A stretch of 64,000 nt of DNA, taken from Mesorhizobium sp. M1B.F.Ca.ET.045.04.1.1. Lineage in GTDB: Bacteria; Pseudomonadota; Alphaproteobacteria; Rhizobiales; Rhizobiaceae. A model generated the notes under the pieces. It was not told the DNA's origin and did no database searches. It saw only the letters and a program-made list of their open reading frames with translations. Where the stretch lies: assembly GCF_003952465.1 (NCBI RefSeq), contig NZ_CP034448.1:3759001-3823000 (forward strand). The letters run 5' to 3'. Shown one piece after another: positions 17,149 to 26,420 of the stretch (position 1 is its first letter; every line of letters begins with the position of its first letter). Made by a program: the position numbers and the translations under genes.

Positions 17149-18222
17149 ATGGCGCAACAGGAAGCCCAACAGCGGCGCCCGTCGATCCACGACGTGGCAA
17201 GCCATGCCGGCGTGTCGGCAGCCACCGTCTCCAAGGTGTTGGCCGGCGTCACCACGGTGAAGCCGGAAAACGCGCAACGCGTCCTCGATGCCGTCGAACT
17301 GCTCGGCTATCGCGTCGACCCGCTCGCCTCCGACATGCGCAGGGCCAAGCGCCGCATCATCGGCGCCATCATGCCTGAGTTTGAAAGCGAGTTCTTCGGC
17401 CAGATGGTCAGCGAGCTCGAAGGGCTGGCCGAGCAGCGCGGCTATACGCTGGTCGCCGCCTCCAGCCGTGAATCGGAAACGCGCGAGAAGGAGATCCTTG
17501 CCCGCATGCACGACTGGCGCGTCGCCGGCGTGGTGCTGGCTCCGGTGCGCAACGAGCACGGGCCGGCGGCCGGTTTCATGAAGGCGAACGGCATGACCGG
17601 CGTGCTGATCGACCGGGTGCTTGCCGACGATGCCTTCGATACGGTTTCGGCCGACAGCGCGGCCGCAAGTGCTGAAGTGGCGCGCGCGCTGGTCGGCGAG
17701 GGGCATCGCCATATCCTCGTCGTCGGCCTCGGCCAGCAGGCGGCGACGGTCCGCGCCCGCCTCGAAGGGTTTCGCAACACCGCGCTGGAACTTGCGCCCG
17801 ACATCCGCATCGACGTCGTGCTTTGCGAAAGCGACGTCGAGCCTTTGCGGACACTGCTTCGCGACTATTTCAGCAAGCGGGAAGCTGGGAACGACCGGCC
17901 GACGGCGGTCTATTCGCTATTCCTCAAGGGCACGCTGGTGGCGCTGTCGGAATTCCGGCGGCGTGGCTGGCATTGTCCGAATGACATCTCGCTGGTCGGC
18001 TTCGACGACGCCGAATGGATGCAGGTGACCTGGCCGGCGATCGCCGCCGTGGTGCAGCCGGTGCGCGAGATCGCCAGCAATGCGATGGAGGTTCTGTTTC
18101 GCAGGATCGAAGGCGAGGGCGGCCCGCCAACGGCGCGGCTCGAACCCTGCAAGGTGTTGATGCGGGAATCCGTTGGCTCGCCAGGCAGCGTCCCGCATTC
18201 CGGGGGAGGAGACCGACAATAG
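17149..18222 (+). CDS. LacI-family transcriptional regulator
   Basis: A 357-residue regulator. The N-terminal helix-turn-helix is SIHDVASHAGVSAATVSKVL (about 12-31), and the rest is a periplasmic-binding-protein-like sensor domain with ISLVGFDDAEWMQVTWPAI near the C-terminus. The ATG at 17149 is preferred over an upstream TTG because GGGAGAAG precedes it. It faces away from the hydroxyacid dehydrogenase and runs toward the importer at 18299-21194. Symmetrical operator-like sites flank it on both sides, fitting control of both directions. The inducer is probably the imported hexose or its derivative. Confidence 0.87.
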   Translation: MAQQEAQQRRPSIHDVASHAGVSAATVSKVLAGVTTVKPENAQRVLDAVELLGYRVDPLASDMRRAKRRIIGAIMPEFESEFFGQMVSELEGLAEQRGYTLVAASSRESETREKEILARMHDWRVAGVVLAPVRNEHGPAAGFMKANGMTGVLIDRVLADDAFDTVSADSAAASAEVARALVGEGHRHILVVGLGQQAATVRARLEGFRNTALELAPDIRIDVVLCESDVEPLRTLLRDYFSKREAGNDRPTAVYSLFLKGTLVALSEFRRRGWHCPNDISLVGFDDAEWMQVTWPAIAAVVQPVREIASNAMEVLFRRIEGEGGPPTARLEPCKVLMRESVGSPGSVPHSGGGDRQ

Positions 18223-18298
18223 CCCCCATTGTCGAAAACGGAACAAAGGCGCCGGCCCTGGCCGAGGCATCCGGCGCAAACAACAAACGGAGGATGGA

Positions 18299-19288
18299 AT
18301 GACATCGCTTTTCCTGAAGATAAATCGATTTACCCTTGCGTTAGGCGTAGCTCTTGCGGTTTCCGCCATTGGCGCAGCCAAGGCCGAGGACGGCGAATAT
18401 GGCGTGCTGATGAAGACGCTGGCCAATCCGTTCTGGGGCGCCATGGCCCAAGGCGTCGCGGACGGCGCCAAGGAAGCCGGCGTGAAATATTTCCAGCAGG
18501 CGGCTGAAAGCGACCAGGCTGCCGAGCCGCAGCTCAACCTCTGCAACACGATGCTCGAGCGCAAGCCGGTGGCGATGATCACTGCCGCGATCAACTCGAC
18601 CAATCTGTTGCCCTGCCTGAAATCGGCGCAAGCTGCGGGCATGAAGATCGTCGACCTCGACAACAATCTCGATCAGGCCGTGCTCGACAAGGAGGGCGTC
18701 AAGGTCACCTTCCATATCGGTTCCGACAATGTCGCGGCCGGCGCGCAAGGCGCCGAATATCTCGTCTCCAAGCTCGGCAAGGACGCCAAGGGTCCGGTGC
18801 TGGTGATCGAGGGTCTGTCCGGCAACATCACCGGCGAAAAGCGCGCCAAGGGCTTTGCCGACAAGCTGAAGGAATTGGCGCCCGGGCTGCAGATCGTCGC
18901 TTCGCTGCCGGGCGACTGGGATCGCGGCAAGGCGGCCTCGATCGCCACCGACACGCTGACCGCGCATCCCGATCTCGTCGCCATCTTCTCTGCCAATGAC
19001 ACCATGGCGCTGGGCGCAGTCGAATCGGTCTACGCGGCCGGCAAGGGTGAGCAGGTGACGATGATCGGGGTCGACGGCAATGTCGATGCGGTGAAGTCGA
19101 TCAAGGAAGGGCGCCTCAACGCTTCCGTCGCGCAGCTTCCCTATCTGGTCGGTAAGCAGGCGGTCGAGAATGTCAAGAAGGCGCTGGCCGGCGACAAGGT
19201 CGAGGAAAGCATCGCCGTGCCCACCCTGGTGCTGACCAAGGACATGCTCGACGCCGGCAAGGAGCCGATGCTGCAATATGTGAAATAA
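18299..19288 (+). CDS. Periplasmic sugar-binding protein (allose/ribose type, CUT2)
   Basis: A 329-residue type-I binding protein with a Sec signal peptide (residues 1-31, ending AAKA). The opening YGVLMKTLANPFWGAMAQG resembles D-allose-binding AlsB. Other family segments are ANDTMALGAVE and IGVDGN. The ATG at 18299 follows ACGGAGG and lies 76 bases after the LacI gene. It serves the permease at 19429 and the ATPase at 20418. An AlsB-like binder with a ketose 3-epimerase-like gene downstream suggests allose, allulose or another rare hexose. A putative operator lies over codons 8-12. Confidence 0.83.
   Translation: MTSLFLKINRFTLALGVALAVSAIGAAKAEDGEYGVLMKTLANPFWGAMAQGVADGAKEAGVKYFQQAAESDQAAEPQLNLCNTMLERKPVAMITAAINSTNLLPCLKSAQAAGMKIVDLDNNLDQAVLDKEGVKVTFHIGSDNVAAGAQGAEYLVSKLGKDAKGPVLVIEGLSGNITGEKRAKGFADKLKELAPGLQIVASLPGDWDRGKAASIATDTLTAHPDLVAIFSANDTMALGAVESVYAAGKGEQVTMIGVDGNVDAVKSIKEGRLNASVAQLPYLVGKQAVENVKKALAGDKVEESIAVPTLVLTKDMLDAGKEPMLQYVK
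18321..18332. promoter_or_regulatory. Operator-like palindrome inside the binding-protein gene
   Basis: TAAATCGATTTA is a perfect 12-base palindrome, identical in its AAATCGATTT core to the site at 17086-17095. It lies over codons 8-12 of the binding-protein gene, so bound repressor would block elongation or loop to the upstream sites. Confidence 0.45.
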
Positions 19289-19414
<126 letters not shown>

Positions 19415-19428
19415 GAAGGGTGAAAAAA

Positions 19429-20417
19429 ATGGCTTCCGAAACGGCGCAGCCCGGTTTCTGGGCTCGGGTGCAGCGCGCATCCGTCGAGAGGCTCCACATC
19501 AGGCTGGAGTCGCTGCTGGTGCTTGTCCTGCTGAGCGCGGCGATGGCGCTGCTGTCGCCCTTTTTCCTGTCGCTCAGCAATTTCCTCAACATCCTGCTCG
19601 CGACATCCACGATCGGCGTGCTGGCGATCGCCGCCACCTTCGTCATCGGCTCGGGTGGGCTCGACCTTTCGCTGGGCTCGGTCATGGGCCTTGCCGGCGT
19701 GGCGGGCGCCTTCGTCGCCGTCAATCTCGGTTGGCCGTCGGTCTTCGCGCTGATTGCCTGCATCCTCGCCGGCGCCATCGCCGGCTACATCAACGGACAA
19801 CTCGTCACCCGTGCCTTCGTGCCGGCGTTCATCGTCACGCTCGGCATGCTGGGCCTGGCGCGCGGCTTGGCGCTCGTCATCTCGCAGGGCAGGGCGATCT
19901 ACGGCCTGCCGCCCGAGATCGTCTATATCGGGCAAGGGAGGCCGCTCGGCGTTCCGATGCCGGTCATCACCTTCGTGCTGACCGCGATCGTCGCGCATTG
20001 CGTGCTCGCCTACACGCGCTTCGGCCGCCACACGCTGGCGCTCGGCGACAGCGAGGGTGCGGCGCGCGCCGCCGGCATCCGCGTCGAGCATCACCGCCGC
20101 ATCATCTACACGCTCTCCGGCGCGCTTGCCGGGCTTGCCGGTCTCTTGTTCACCGCCCGCGTCAATGCCGGCGACCCGACCGCCGGCATCAACTACGAGC
20201 TCACCGCCATCACCGCCGCGATCATCGGCGGCACCAATCTGTTCGGCGGCCGCGCCTCGATCCTCGGCACGATGATCGGCGCGCTGATCATGGGCGTGCT
20301 GCAGAACGGGCTGACGCTGCTTGCGGTGCAATCCTACTACCAGCAGATGGCGATCGGCGCGGTGCTGATCCTTGCGGTCTTCATCGACCAGTACCAGGTG
20401 CGGAAGGAGTCGCGGGT

Positions 20418-20421
<4 letters not shown>
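19429..20421 (+). CDS. Sugar ABC transporter permease (RbsC/AlsC-like, CUT2)
   Basis: A 330-residue inner-membrane permease with about eight to ten hydrophobic spans. It has the CUT2 segment GGLDLSLGSVMGL and the cytoplasmic DSEGAARAAGIRV loop. The ATG at 19429 follows GAAGGGTG; the frame is open to 19321, but that stretch is heptamer repeat. Its stop overlaps the ATPase start (ATGA). It forms an importer with the products of 18299 and 20418. Confidence 0.86.
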
Positions 20422-21194
<773 letters not shown>

Positions 21195-21198
21195 GCTT

Positions 21199-22053
21199 AT
21201 GAATACCTTTGGACTGCACACTTTCGCCATCGCGCCGGTCTGGGACCTTGCCCGCATCGAGCCGCAGATGGACCGGCTGAAGGAGCACGGCATCGGCCTG
21301 ATGGAGATCCCGCTGCTGCGCCCCGAGGAGATCGACACCAAGCGCACACGCGGCTTCGCCAGTCATTACGGCGTGCAGCTCATGCCGTCGCTCGGCCTGC
21401 CGCGCGCGCTCGATGTCGTCGAGCGGCCGGAGGAAGCGCTCGACTTCCTGCAGCCGGCCTTCAAGGTCTGCAACGAAGTGGGCGCCGAGGCGCTCGGCGG
21501 CGTCACCTACGGCACGATCGGCAAGACCACCGGGCGGGCGCCGACGCAAAGGGAGATCGACGGCATGTGCCGTTTCCTCGAGCGTGCGGCGAAATCCGCC
21601 AAGTCGCGCAGCCTGAAGCTCGGCATCGAGCCGTGCAATCGCTACGAGACGCATCTCATCAACCGCGGCATCGACGCGGCGCGGATCATCGAGCGCGTCG
21701 GCGCCGACAACATCTTCATCCACCTCGACACCTACCATATGCATATCGAGGAAGAGAGCTTTGCTTCCGGTTTCGAGGCGGCGGCGCCCTTCCTCGGCTA
21801 TGTGCATGTGTCGGAGGCCAATCGCGGCGTGCCGGGGCGCGGCATGCTCAATTGGGCGGCGTGCATGAAGGCGATCGCCGACATCGGCTACGAGGGCGCG
21901 ATCACGCTGGAAAGCATGAACCATGTCGATATCGACATCGCCGGCGGGCTCGCCGTGTGGCGTCCGGTGGCGGAAGACCCGCGCGACGTCATAGAGGTGG
22001 GCTTGCCCTTCCTGCGCGAGGAAGCGCGCAAGGCTGGGCTGACCCTCGGATAG
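21199..22053 (+). CDS. Sugar isomerase/epimerase (ketose 3-epimerase-like TIM barrel)
   Basis: A 284-residue AP-endonuclease-2-fold TIM barrel. The expected metal-binding positions are visible: Glu in LGIEPCNRYE, Asp-x2-His in HLDTYHMHIEE, His in YVHVSEANRG and Glu in ITLESMNHV. This arrangement matches D-tagatose/D-allulose 3-epimerases, which equilibrate ketohexoses at C3. The ATG at 21199 is chosen because GAGG lies eight bases upstream. It is the last gene of the allose/ribose-type importer operon. Allulose to fructose conversion is a plausible role. A related isomerase such as hydroxypyruvate isomerase or IolE/IolI type remains possible. Confidence 0.72.
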   Translation: MNTFGLHTFAIAPVWDLARIEPQMDRLKEHGIGLMEIPLLRPEEIDTKRTRGFASHYGVQLMPSLGLPRALDVVERPEEALDFLQPAFKVCNEVGAEALGGVTYGTIGKTTGRAPTQREIDGMCRFLERAAKSAKSRSLKLGIEPCNRYETHLINRGIDAARIIERVGADNIFIHLDTYHMHIEEESFASGFEAAAPFLGYVHVSEANRGVPGRGMLNWAACMKAIADIGYEGAITLESMNHVDIDIAGGLAVWRPVAEDPRDVIEVGLPFLREEARKAGLTLG

Positions 22054-22061
22054 GTGGAGGT

Positions 22062-23723
22062 CTACTTGCCGGCCTGGCGCGCCAGCCAGCGGCGGCGCGC
22101 CTCCTGCTGTTCGGCAAGCTCGGCCTCGTCCCAGTAGCCGATGAGCACGCCTGAGCCGACGATCGGGTCGAAATGCCCGACCTTGTCGTCGATCTCGGTC
22201 AGCCACTCGTCTGCTACGGTGATGCGGTTGTTGGGCAGCGCCAGCCAGCGCATCAGCACCTTCCGCAGCCTCTCGATGTCGGCGGCCGCCGACGGCGCGC
22301 GGCCGAGGTCGCGGAGTTCGCCCGGATCGTTATGCAGGTCGAAGAACATCGGCTCCACACCTTCGCCATGGACGAGCTTGAAGCGGCCGTCGGTCACCAT
22401 GTAGAGCTTGCAGTCCGACACCAGCATGGCGAGCTTCAGCCGCGCCGCATCGCCGCTGTAATCGTATTCGCTGATCGCATAGTTGCGCAGGCTTTGCCGT
22501 TCGCCGGAAGTGAGCGGCAGCAGCGAGCGACCCTCGAGGATATGTGGCTTGGCCTTGCCGCCGAAATAATCGAGGAAGGTCGGCGCAAGGTCGATCATCT
22601 CGACCAGCGCGTCCGAGGTCGTTCCGCGCATGGCATCGGCCTCGGAGCGCGGATCGTAGACGATCATCGGCACCTTCACCGCGACGTCGTGGAACAGGTA
22701 TTTTTCGCCGAGCCAATGGTCGCCGAGATAGTCGCCGTGATCGGAGGTGAACACGACCAGCGTGTTCTCGAACAGGCCGCGTTTTTCCATGAAGTCGAAC
22801 AGCTGGCCGAGTTGGTCGTCGATCTGCTTGATCAGGCCCATATAGCAAGGGATGACCGTCTCGCGGACCTCGTCGCGGGAGAAGTTCTTCGAGTAGCGCT
22901 CCTGCTGGAAAGCCTCGAAAATCGGATTGGGCGAGACGCGTTCGGCCTCGCTGCGGATCGGCGGCTGGATGTCCGCCTTGCCGTATAGATCGTGATAGGG
23001 CGCCGGCACGATATAGGGCCAGTGCGGCTTGATGTAGGAAAGATGCGCGCACCAGGCCTCGCCCCTGGCCTCGGCCTCCTCGATGAAGCGCATGGCGCGG
23101 CGCGTCATGTAGGGCGTCTCGGAATGCTCGTCCGGAATGCGCGCCGGCTTGTCGGCATGGACGAGCAGCCAGCCGTTGAAATTCTCGCCGTTCCCGCCTT
23201 CGCCGGAATTCGCCCAATGCTCCCATGGGTTGGCCGCGTCGAAGCCATGCTCGCGCAGATAGGTGTCGTAGGCCGGATCGGGATCGTAGCTGGTCGAAGG
23301 ATGCAGGCCGTCGTCGCGTTCGAACGGCTCGAAGCCGCATTCGGCGACGCGCACGCCGATAACCGAATCCCGGGCGATGCCAAGGCGCTCCATGCCTTCC
23401 TCGTCGGCTCTCATATGCGTCTTGCCGATTAGCGCGCAGCGCACGCCGACCTCGCGCAAGTGATCGCCCAAGGTCGGCTCGCCGACCCTCAGCGGCACGC
23501 CGTTGTGGGTCGAGCCGTGCGAGCGGACGTAGCGGCCGGTGTAGGCGCTCATGCGCGAGGGGCCGCACACCGTCGACTGCACATAGGCATTGGTGAAGCG
23601 CACGCCGCGGCTGGCGAGCCTATCGATGTTTGGCGTCTGCAGGCTCTTGTGTCCGGCGCAGCTCAGATAGTCGAACCGAAGCTGGTCGCACATGATGAAA
23701 AGGACGTTGCGTTTTGAATTCAT
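22062..23723 (-). CDS. Sulfatase-family hydrolase (phosphonate monoester hydrolase/choline-sulfatase-like)
   Basis: A 553-residue alkaline-phosphatase-superfamily enzyme. The formylglycine motif is Cys53-Gly-Pro-Ser-Arg57; Cys53 would be oxidised to formylglycine by a maturase. Metal ligands are visible in MCDQ (Asp13) and in FTSDHGDYLGDH. No signal peptide is seen, so it is cytoplasmic. The layout with a C-terminal extension resembles Rhizobium phosphonate monoester hydrolase. Its 3' end is eight bases from the convergent epimerase gene, and its start faces pcaD across a 119-base spacer. Sulfate, phosphate or phosphonate esters are all possible substrates. Confidence 0.8.
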   Translation of the reverse strand: MNSKRNVLFIMCDQLRFDYLSCAGHKSLQTPNIDRLASRGVRFTNAYVQSTVCGPSRMSAYTGRYVRSHGSTHNGVPLRVGEPTLGDHLREVGVRCALIGKTHMRADEEGMERLGIARDSVIGVRVAECGFEPFERDDGLHPSTSYDPDPAYDTYLREHGFDAANPWEHWANSGEGGNGENFNGWLLVHADKPARIPDEHSETPYMTRRAMRFIEEAEARGEAWCAHLSYIKPHWPYIVPAPYHDLYGKADIQPPIRSEAERVSPNPIFEAFQQERYSKNFSRDEVRETVIPCYMGLIKQIDDQLGQLFDFMEKRGLFENTLVVFTSDHGDYLGDHWLGEKYLFHDVAVKVPMIVYDPRSEADAMRGTTSDALVEMIDLAPTFLDYFGGKAKPHILEGRSLLPLTSGERQSLRNYAISEYDYSGDAARLKLAMLVSDCKLYMVTDGRFKLVHGEGVEPMFFDLHNDPGELRDLGRAPSAAADIERLRKVLMRWLALPNNRITVADEWLTEIDDKVGHFDPIVGSGVLIGYWDEAELAEQQEARRRWLARQAGK

Positions 23724-23798
23724 TGCTATCCGTGGCTCTCGGACGAACGGTAATGCCAGAACGGCGAAGTGAATGAAACGCGGCCAAATATCATTTTC

Positions 23799-23819
23799 TT
23801 GAACCGCCAACTGGTGCAA
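23799..23819 (+). promoter_or_regulatory. Inverted repeat upstream of pcaD (possible LysR-type site)
   Basis: TTGAACC-N7-GGTGCAA is an interrupted dyad (TTGxACC...GGTxCAA) ending 23 bases before the chosen pcaD start. LysR-family PcaQ usually controls pcaDCHGB in rhizobia and binds ACC/GGT dyads. The spacing here differs from the site I remember, so the assignment is weak. No pcaQ gene is adjacent. Confidence 0.3.
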
Positions 23820-23842
23820 TGTCACCGTGGAGGATTGAAACC

Positions 23843-24655
23843 GTGCCATTCGTCAGCATAGGCGGCGTCACGCTTCACTACCGCACCTTCGAAGCGACGG
23901 GCACCGCGTGTCCGATCGTCTTCATCAATTCGCTCGGCACCGACTTCCGGATCTGGGACCACGTTGTCGCGCGGCTTGCCGGCGAAATGCCGATGCTGGT
24001 CTACGACAAGCGTGGTCACGGGCTTTCCGACAATGGCGACGGCGTGCGCTCGATCGACGACCATGCCGACGATCTGATCGCGCTCATCGAACATTTCGGC
24101 TTCGACAAGGTGGTGATCTGCGGCCTATCGGTCGGCGGCATGGTCGCGCAGGGGCTCTATGCACGGCGGCCCGACCTCGTCGAGGGGCTGATCCTCAGCG
24201 ACACCGCGCACAGAATCGGCACTGCCGAAAGCTGGAACAGCCGCATCGCGACGATCAAGCACGACGGCATCGAAGCGATTGCCGACGGTGTGCTCAAAGT
24301 GTGGTTCACGCCGGATTTCCATGCCAACCGCGCGGCCGAGCTTGCCGGCTGCCGCAACATGCTGACCAGGCAGGCGCTGCCTGGCTATATCTGCACCTGC
24401 ATGGCGGTGCGTGATGCCGATTTCACCGACAGCGCGCGCCGCATCGCGGTGCCGACGCTCTGCATCGTCGGGGACCAGGACGGCTCGACGCCGCCCGATC
24501 TTGTCCGCGCGCTTGCCGACCTGATCCCCGGCGCGCGCTTCGAAGTGATCCGCGGCGCCGGACACATTCCCTGCATCGAACGGCCCGACGCGCTCACCGC
24601 CTTGATCCGCGACTTCGTCGCCTCGTTGCCTGAGGGAACGCATGCCCATGGATGA
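23843..24655 (+). CDS. pcaD: 3-oxoadipate enol-lactonase
   Basis: A 270-residue alpha/beta hydrolase that opens 3-oxoadipate enol-lactone to 3-oxoadipate. The nucleophile elbow is CGLSVGGM (Ser about 100), the acid is in VGDQDGSTPP, and the base His is in GAGHIPCIERP. The GTG at 23843 is preferred because GGAGGA lies eight bases before it; an in-frame ATG at 23819 is possible but lies in the inverted repeat. It overlaps pcaC by 14 bases and heads the pcaDCHGB-pobA operon. Confidence 0.87.
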   Translation: MPFVSIGGVTLHYRTFEATGTACPIVFINSLGTDFRIWDHVVARLAGEMPMLVYDKRGHGLSDNGDGVRSIDDHADDLIALIEHFGFDKVVICGLSVGGMVAQGLYARRPDLVEGLILSDTAHRIGTAESWNSRIATIKHDGIEAIADGVLKVWFTPDFHANRAAELAGCRNMLTRQALPGYICTCMAVRDADFTDSARRIAVPTLCIVGDQDGSTPPDLVRALADLIPGARFEVIRGAGHIPCIERPDALTALIRDFVASLPEGTHAHG

Positions 24656-25046
24656 CGACTCAAAGAACACCGCCAGATACCGGACCGGGCTCGAGGTCCG
24701 CCGCTCCGTGCTTGGCGGAGCACATGTCGACCGCGCCGAGGATGCCGCGACCGATTTCGACCGGCCGTTCCAGCAGCTGATCACCGAGGCCGCCTGGGGA
24801 ACGGTGTGGGCACGCCCTGGCCTGTCGAAGCGCGAGCGCTCGATCGTGACGCTGGCGCTGCTGGCGGCGCTTGGCCATGATGAGGAGGTGGCCATGCATG
24901 TGCGCGCGACCGCCAACACCGGCGCCTCGCGCGAGGACATCTGCGAAGCCTTCCTGCATGTCGCTATCTATGCCGGCGTGCCGGCGGCCAACCGCGCCTT
25001 CAAGATCGCCAAGGAAGTGTTTGCGCAAATGGACGGAGCCCCATGA
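24642..25046 (+). CDS. pcaC: 4-carboxymuconolactone decarboxylase
   Basis: A 134-residue AhpD-like protein that decarboxylates 4-carboxymuconolactone to the enol-lactone. The family segments are SKRERSIVTLALLAALGHDEE and EDICEAFLHVAIYAGVPAA, with His in the second. The ATG at 24642 follows GAGGG at five bases. It overlaps pcaD upstream and pcaH downstream (ATGA), so translation is coupled along the operon. Confidence 0.9.
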   Translation: MPMDDDSKNTARYRTGLEVRRSVLGGAHVDRAEDAATDFDRPFQQLITEAAWGTVWARPGLSKRERSIVTLALLAALGHDEEVAMHVRATANTGASREDICEAFLHVAIYAGVPAANRAFKIAKEVFAQMDGAP

Positions 25047-25795
25047 CTGAGCCCGGCTCCAACCGGACGCCGGAAACCGGCGCCTTCTTCCAGCGTGACC
25101 GCCAATGGCACCCGCCGGCCTTCACGCCGGGCTACAAAAGCTCGGTGCTGCGCTCGCCGCAAAAGGCGCTGGTCGCCTTCGACAACACGCTGTCGGAACT
25201 CACCGGCCCGGTGTTCGGACATGCTCTGGTCGGCGAGCTCGACAACGACCTGATCCACAATTTCGCCAGGCCTGGCGAGAGCGCAATCGGCGAGCGCATC
25301 ATCGTCCATGGACGGGTGCTCGACGAGCGGGGCAAGGGCGTGCCCGGCGTGCTGCTGGAATTCTGGCAGGCCAATGCCGGCGGCCGCTACCGCCACAAGA
25401 AGGACGGCTATCTCGCGCCGCTCGACCCGAATTTCGGCGGCTGCGGCCGCGCCGTTACCAGCGAGGACGGCGGCTATGCCTTTCGCACCGTCAGGCCCGG
25501 CCCTTATCCATGGCCGAACGGCCCGAACGACTGGCGGCCGGCGCATATCCACTTTTCGGTGTTCGGCCACGGCTTCGCGCAGCGACTGATCACCCAGATG
25601 TATTTCGAAGGCGATCCGCTGATCTGGCGCTGCCCGATCGTCGGCGGTATTTCGAACAAGGCCGCCATCGAAGCGCTGATTGCCGCGCTCGACATGCAGT
25701 CGGCGATTCCGATGGATGCGCTCGCCTACAAGTTCGACATCGTGCTGCGCGGGCGGCGCTCGACATTGTTCGAGAACGGACCGGAGCGCAATTGA
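25043..25795 (+). CDS. pcaH: Protocatechuate 3,4-dioxygenase beta subunit
   Basis: A 250-residue intradiol dioxygenase subunit that carries the non-haem Fe(III). The iron ligands are visible as Tyr in GGRYRHKKDGY, Tyr in GPYPWPNGPNDW and two His in PAHIHFSVFG. With PcaG it cleaves protocatechuate between the two hydroxyl carbons to 3-carboxymuconate. It has the beta-subunit N-terminal extension (PPAFTPGYKSSVLRSP). The stop and the pcaG start share one base (TGATG). Confidence 0.93.
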   Translation: MTEPGSNRTPETGAFFQRDRQWHPPAFTPGYKSSVLRSPQKALVAFDNTLSELTGPVFGHALVGELDNDLIHNFARPGESAIGERIIVHGRVLDERGKGVPGVLLEFWQANAGGRYRHKKDGYLAPLDPNFGGCGRAVTSEDGGYAFRTVRPGPYPWPNGPNDWRPAHIHFSVFGHGFAQRLITQMYFEGDPLIWRCPIVGGISNKAAIEALIAALDMQSAIPMDALAYKFDIVLRGRRSTLFENGPERN

Positions 25796-26409
25796 TGGCA
25801 CAGTCGCTCGACCGGCTGAAGGAAAGCCCTTCGCAGACCGCCGGGCCCTATGTGCATATCGGGCTGACGCCCAATTTCTGCGGCATTGGCGGCGTTTATC
25901 AGAGCGATCTCGGCTCGACCATGGTCAACGACCAGACCAAGGGCGAGCGCATCGAGCTGCGCATTCGTGTGCTCGACGGCACCGGCACGCCGCTCAAGGA
26001 TGCGCTGGTCGAGATCTGGCAGGCGGATGCCGACGGGCTTTACAACTCGCCCAGCGAATTGCGCGGTGCGGCCGATCCCGATTTTTTAGGCTGGGGCCGC
26101 CAGCCGACCGACATGGAAACTGGTGTCTGCCTTTTCCGGACGATCAAGCCAGGACGGGTGCCGTTCCGCGACGGCCGGCCGATGGCGCCGCATATCAGCC
26201 TGTGGATCGTGGCGCGCGGCATCAATATCGGCCTCAACACGCGACTCTATTTTGCCGACGAGGACAAGGCGAACGCCGAGGATCCGATCCTGGCCCGCAT
26301 CGAGCATCGCGTTCGGGTGCCGACGCTGATCGCCGAGCGCCAGGGCGACACCTACGTCTTCGATATCCACCTGCAAGGCGAGAAGGAGACGGTCTTCTTC
26401 GACAGCTGA
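25795..26409 (+). CDS. pcaG: Protocatechuate 3,4-dioxygenase alpha subunit
   Basis: A 204-residue intradiol dioxygenase subunit. It starts with the alpha-subunit pattern SPSQTAGPYVHIGL and keeps the beta-sandwich segments VEIWQADADGLYNSP and FRTIKPGRVPFRDG. It lacks the iron His pair found in PcaH and contributes to the substrate pocket. Its length and order directly after pcaH are as usual. Confidence 0.92.
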   Translation: MAQSLDRLKESPSQTAGPYVHIGLTPNFCGIGGVYQSDLGSTMVNDQTKGERIELRIRVLDGTGTPLKDALVEIWQADADGLYNSPSELRGAADPDFLGWGRQPTDMETGVCLFRTIKPGRVPFRDGRPMAPHISLWIVARGINIGLNTRLYFADEDKANAEDPILARIEHRVRVPTLIAERQGDTYVFDIHLQGEKETVFFDS

Positions 26410-26420
26410 CCGAGGCCGAC

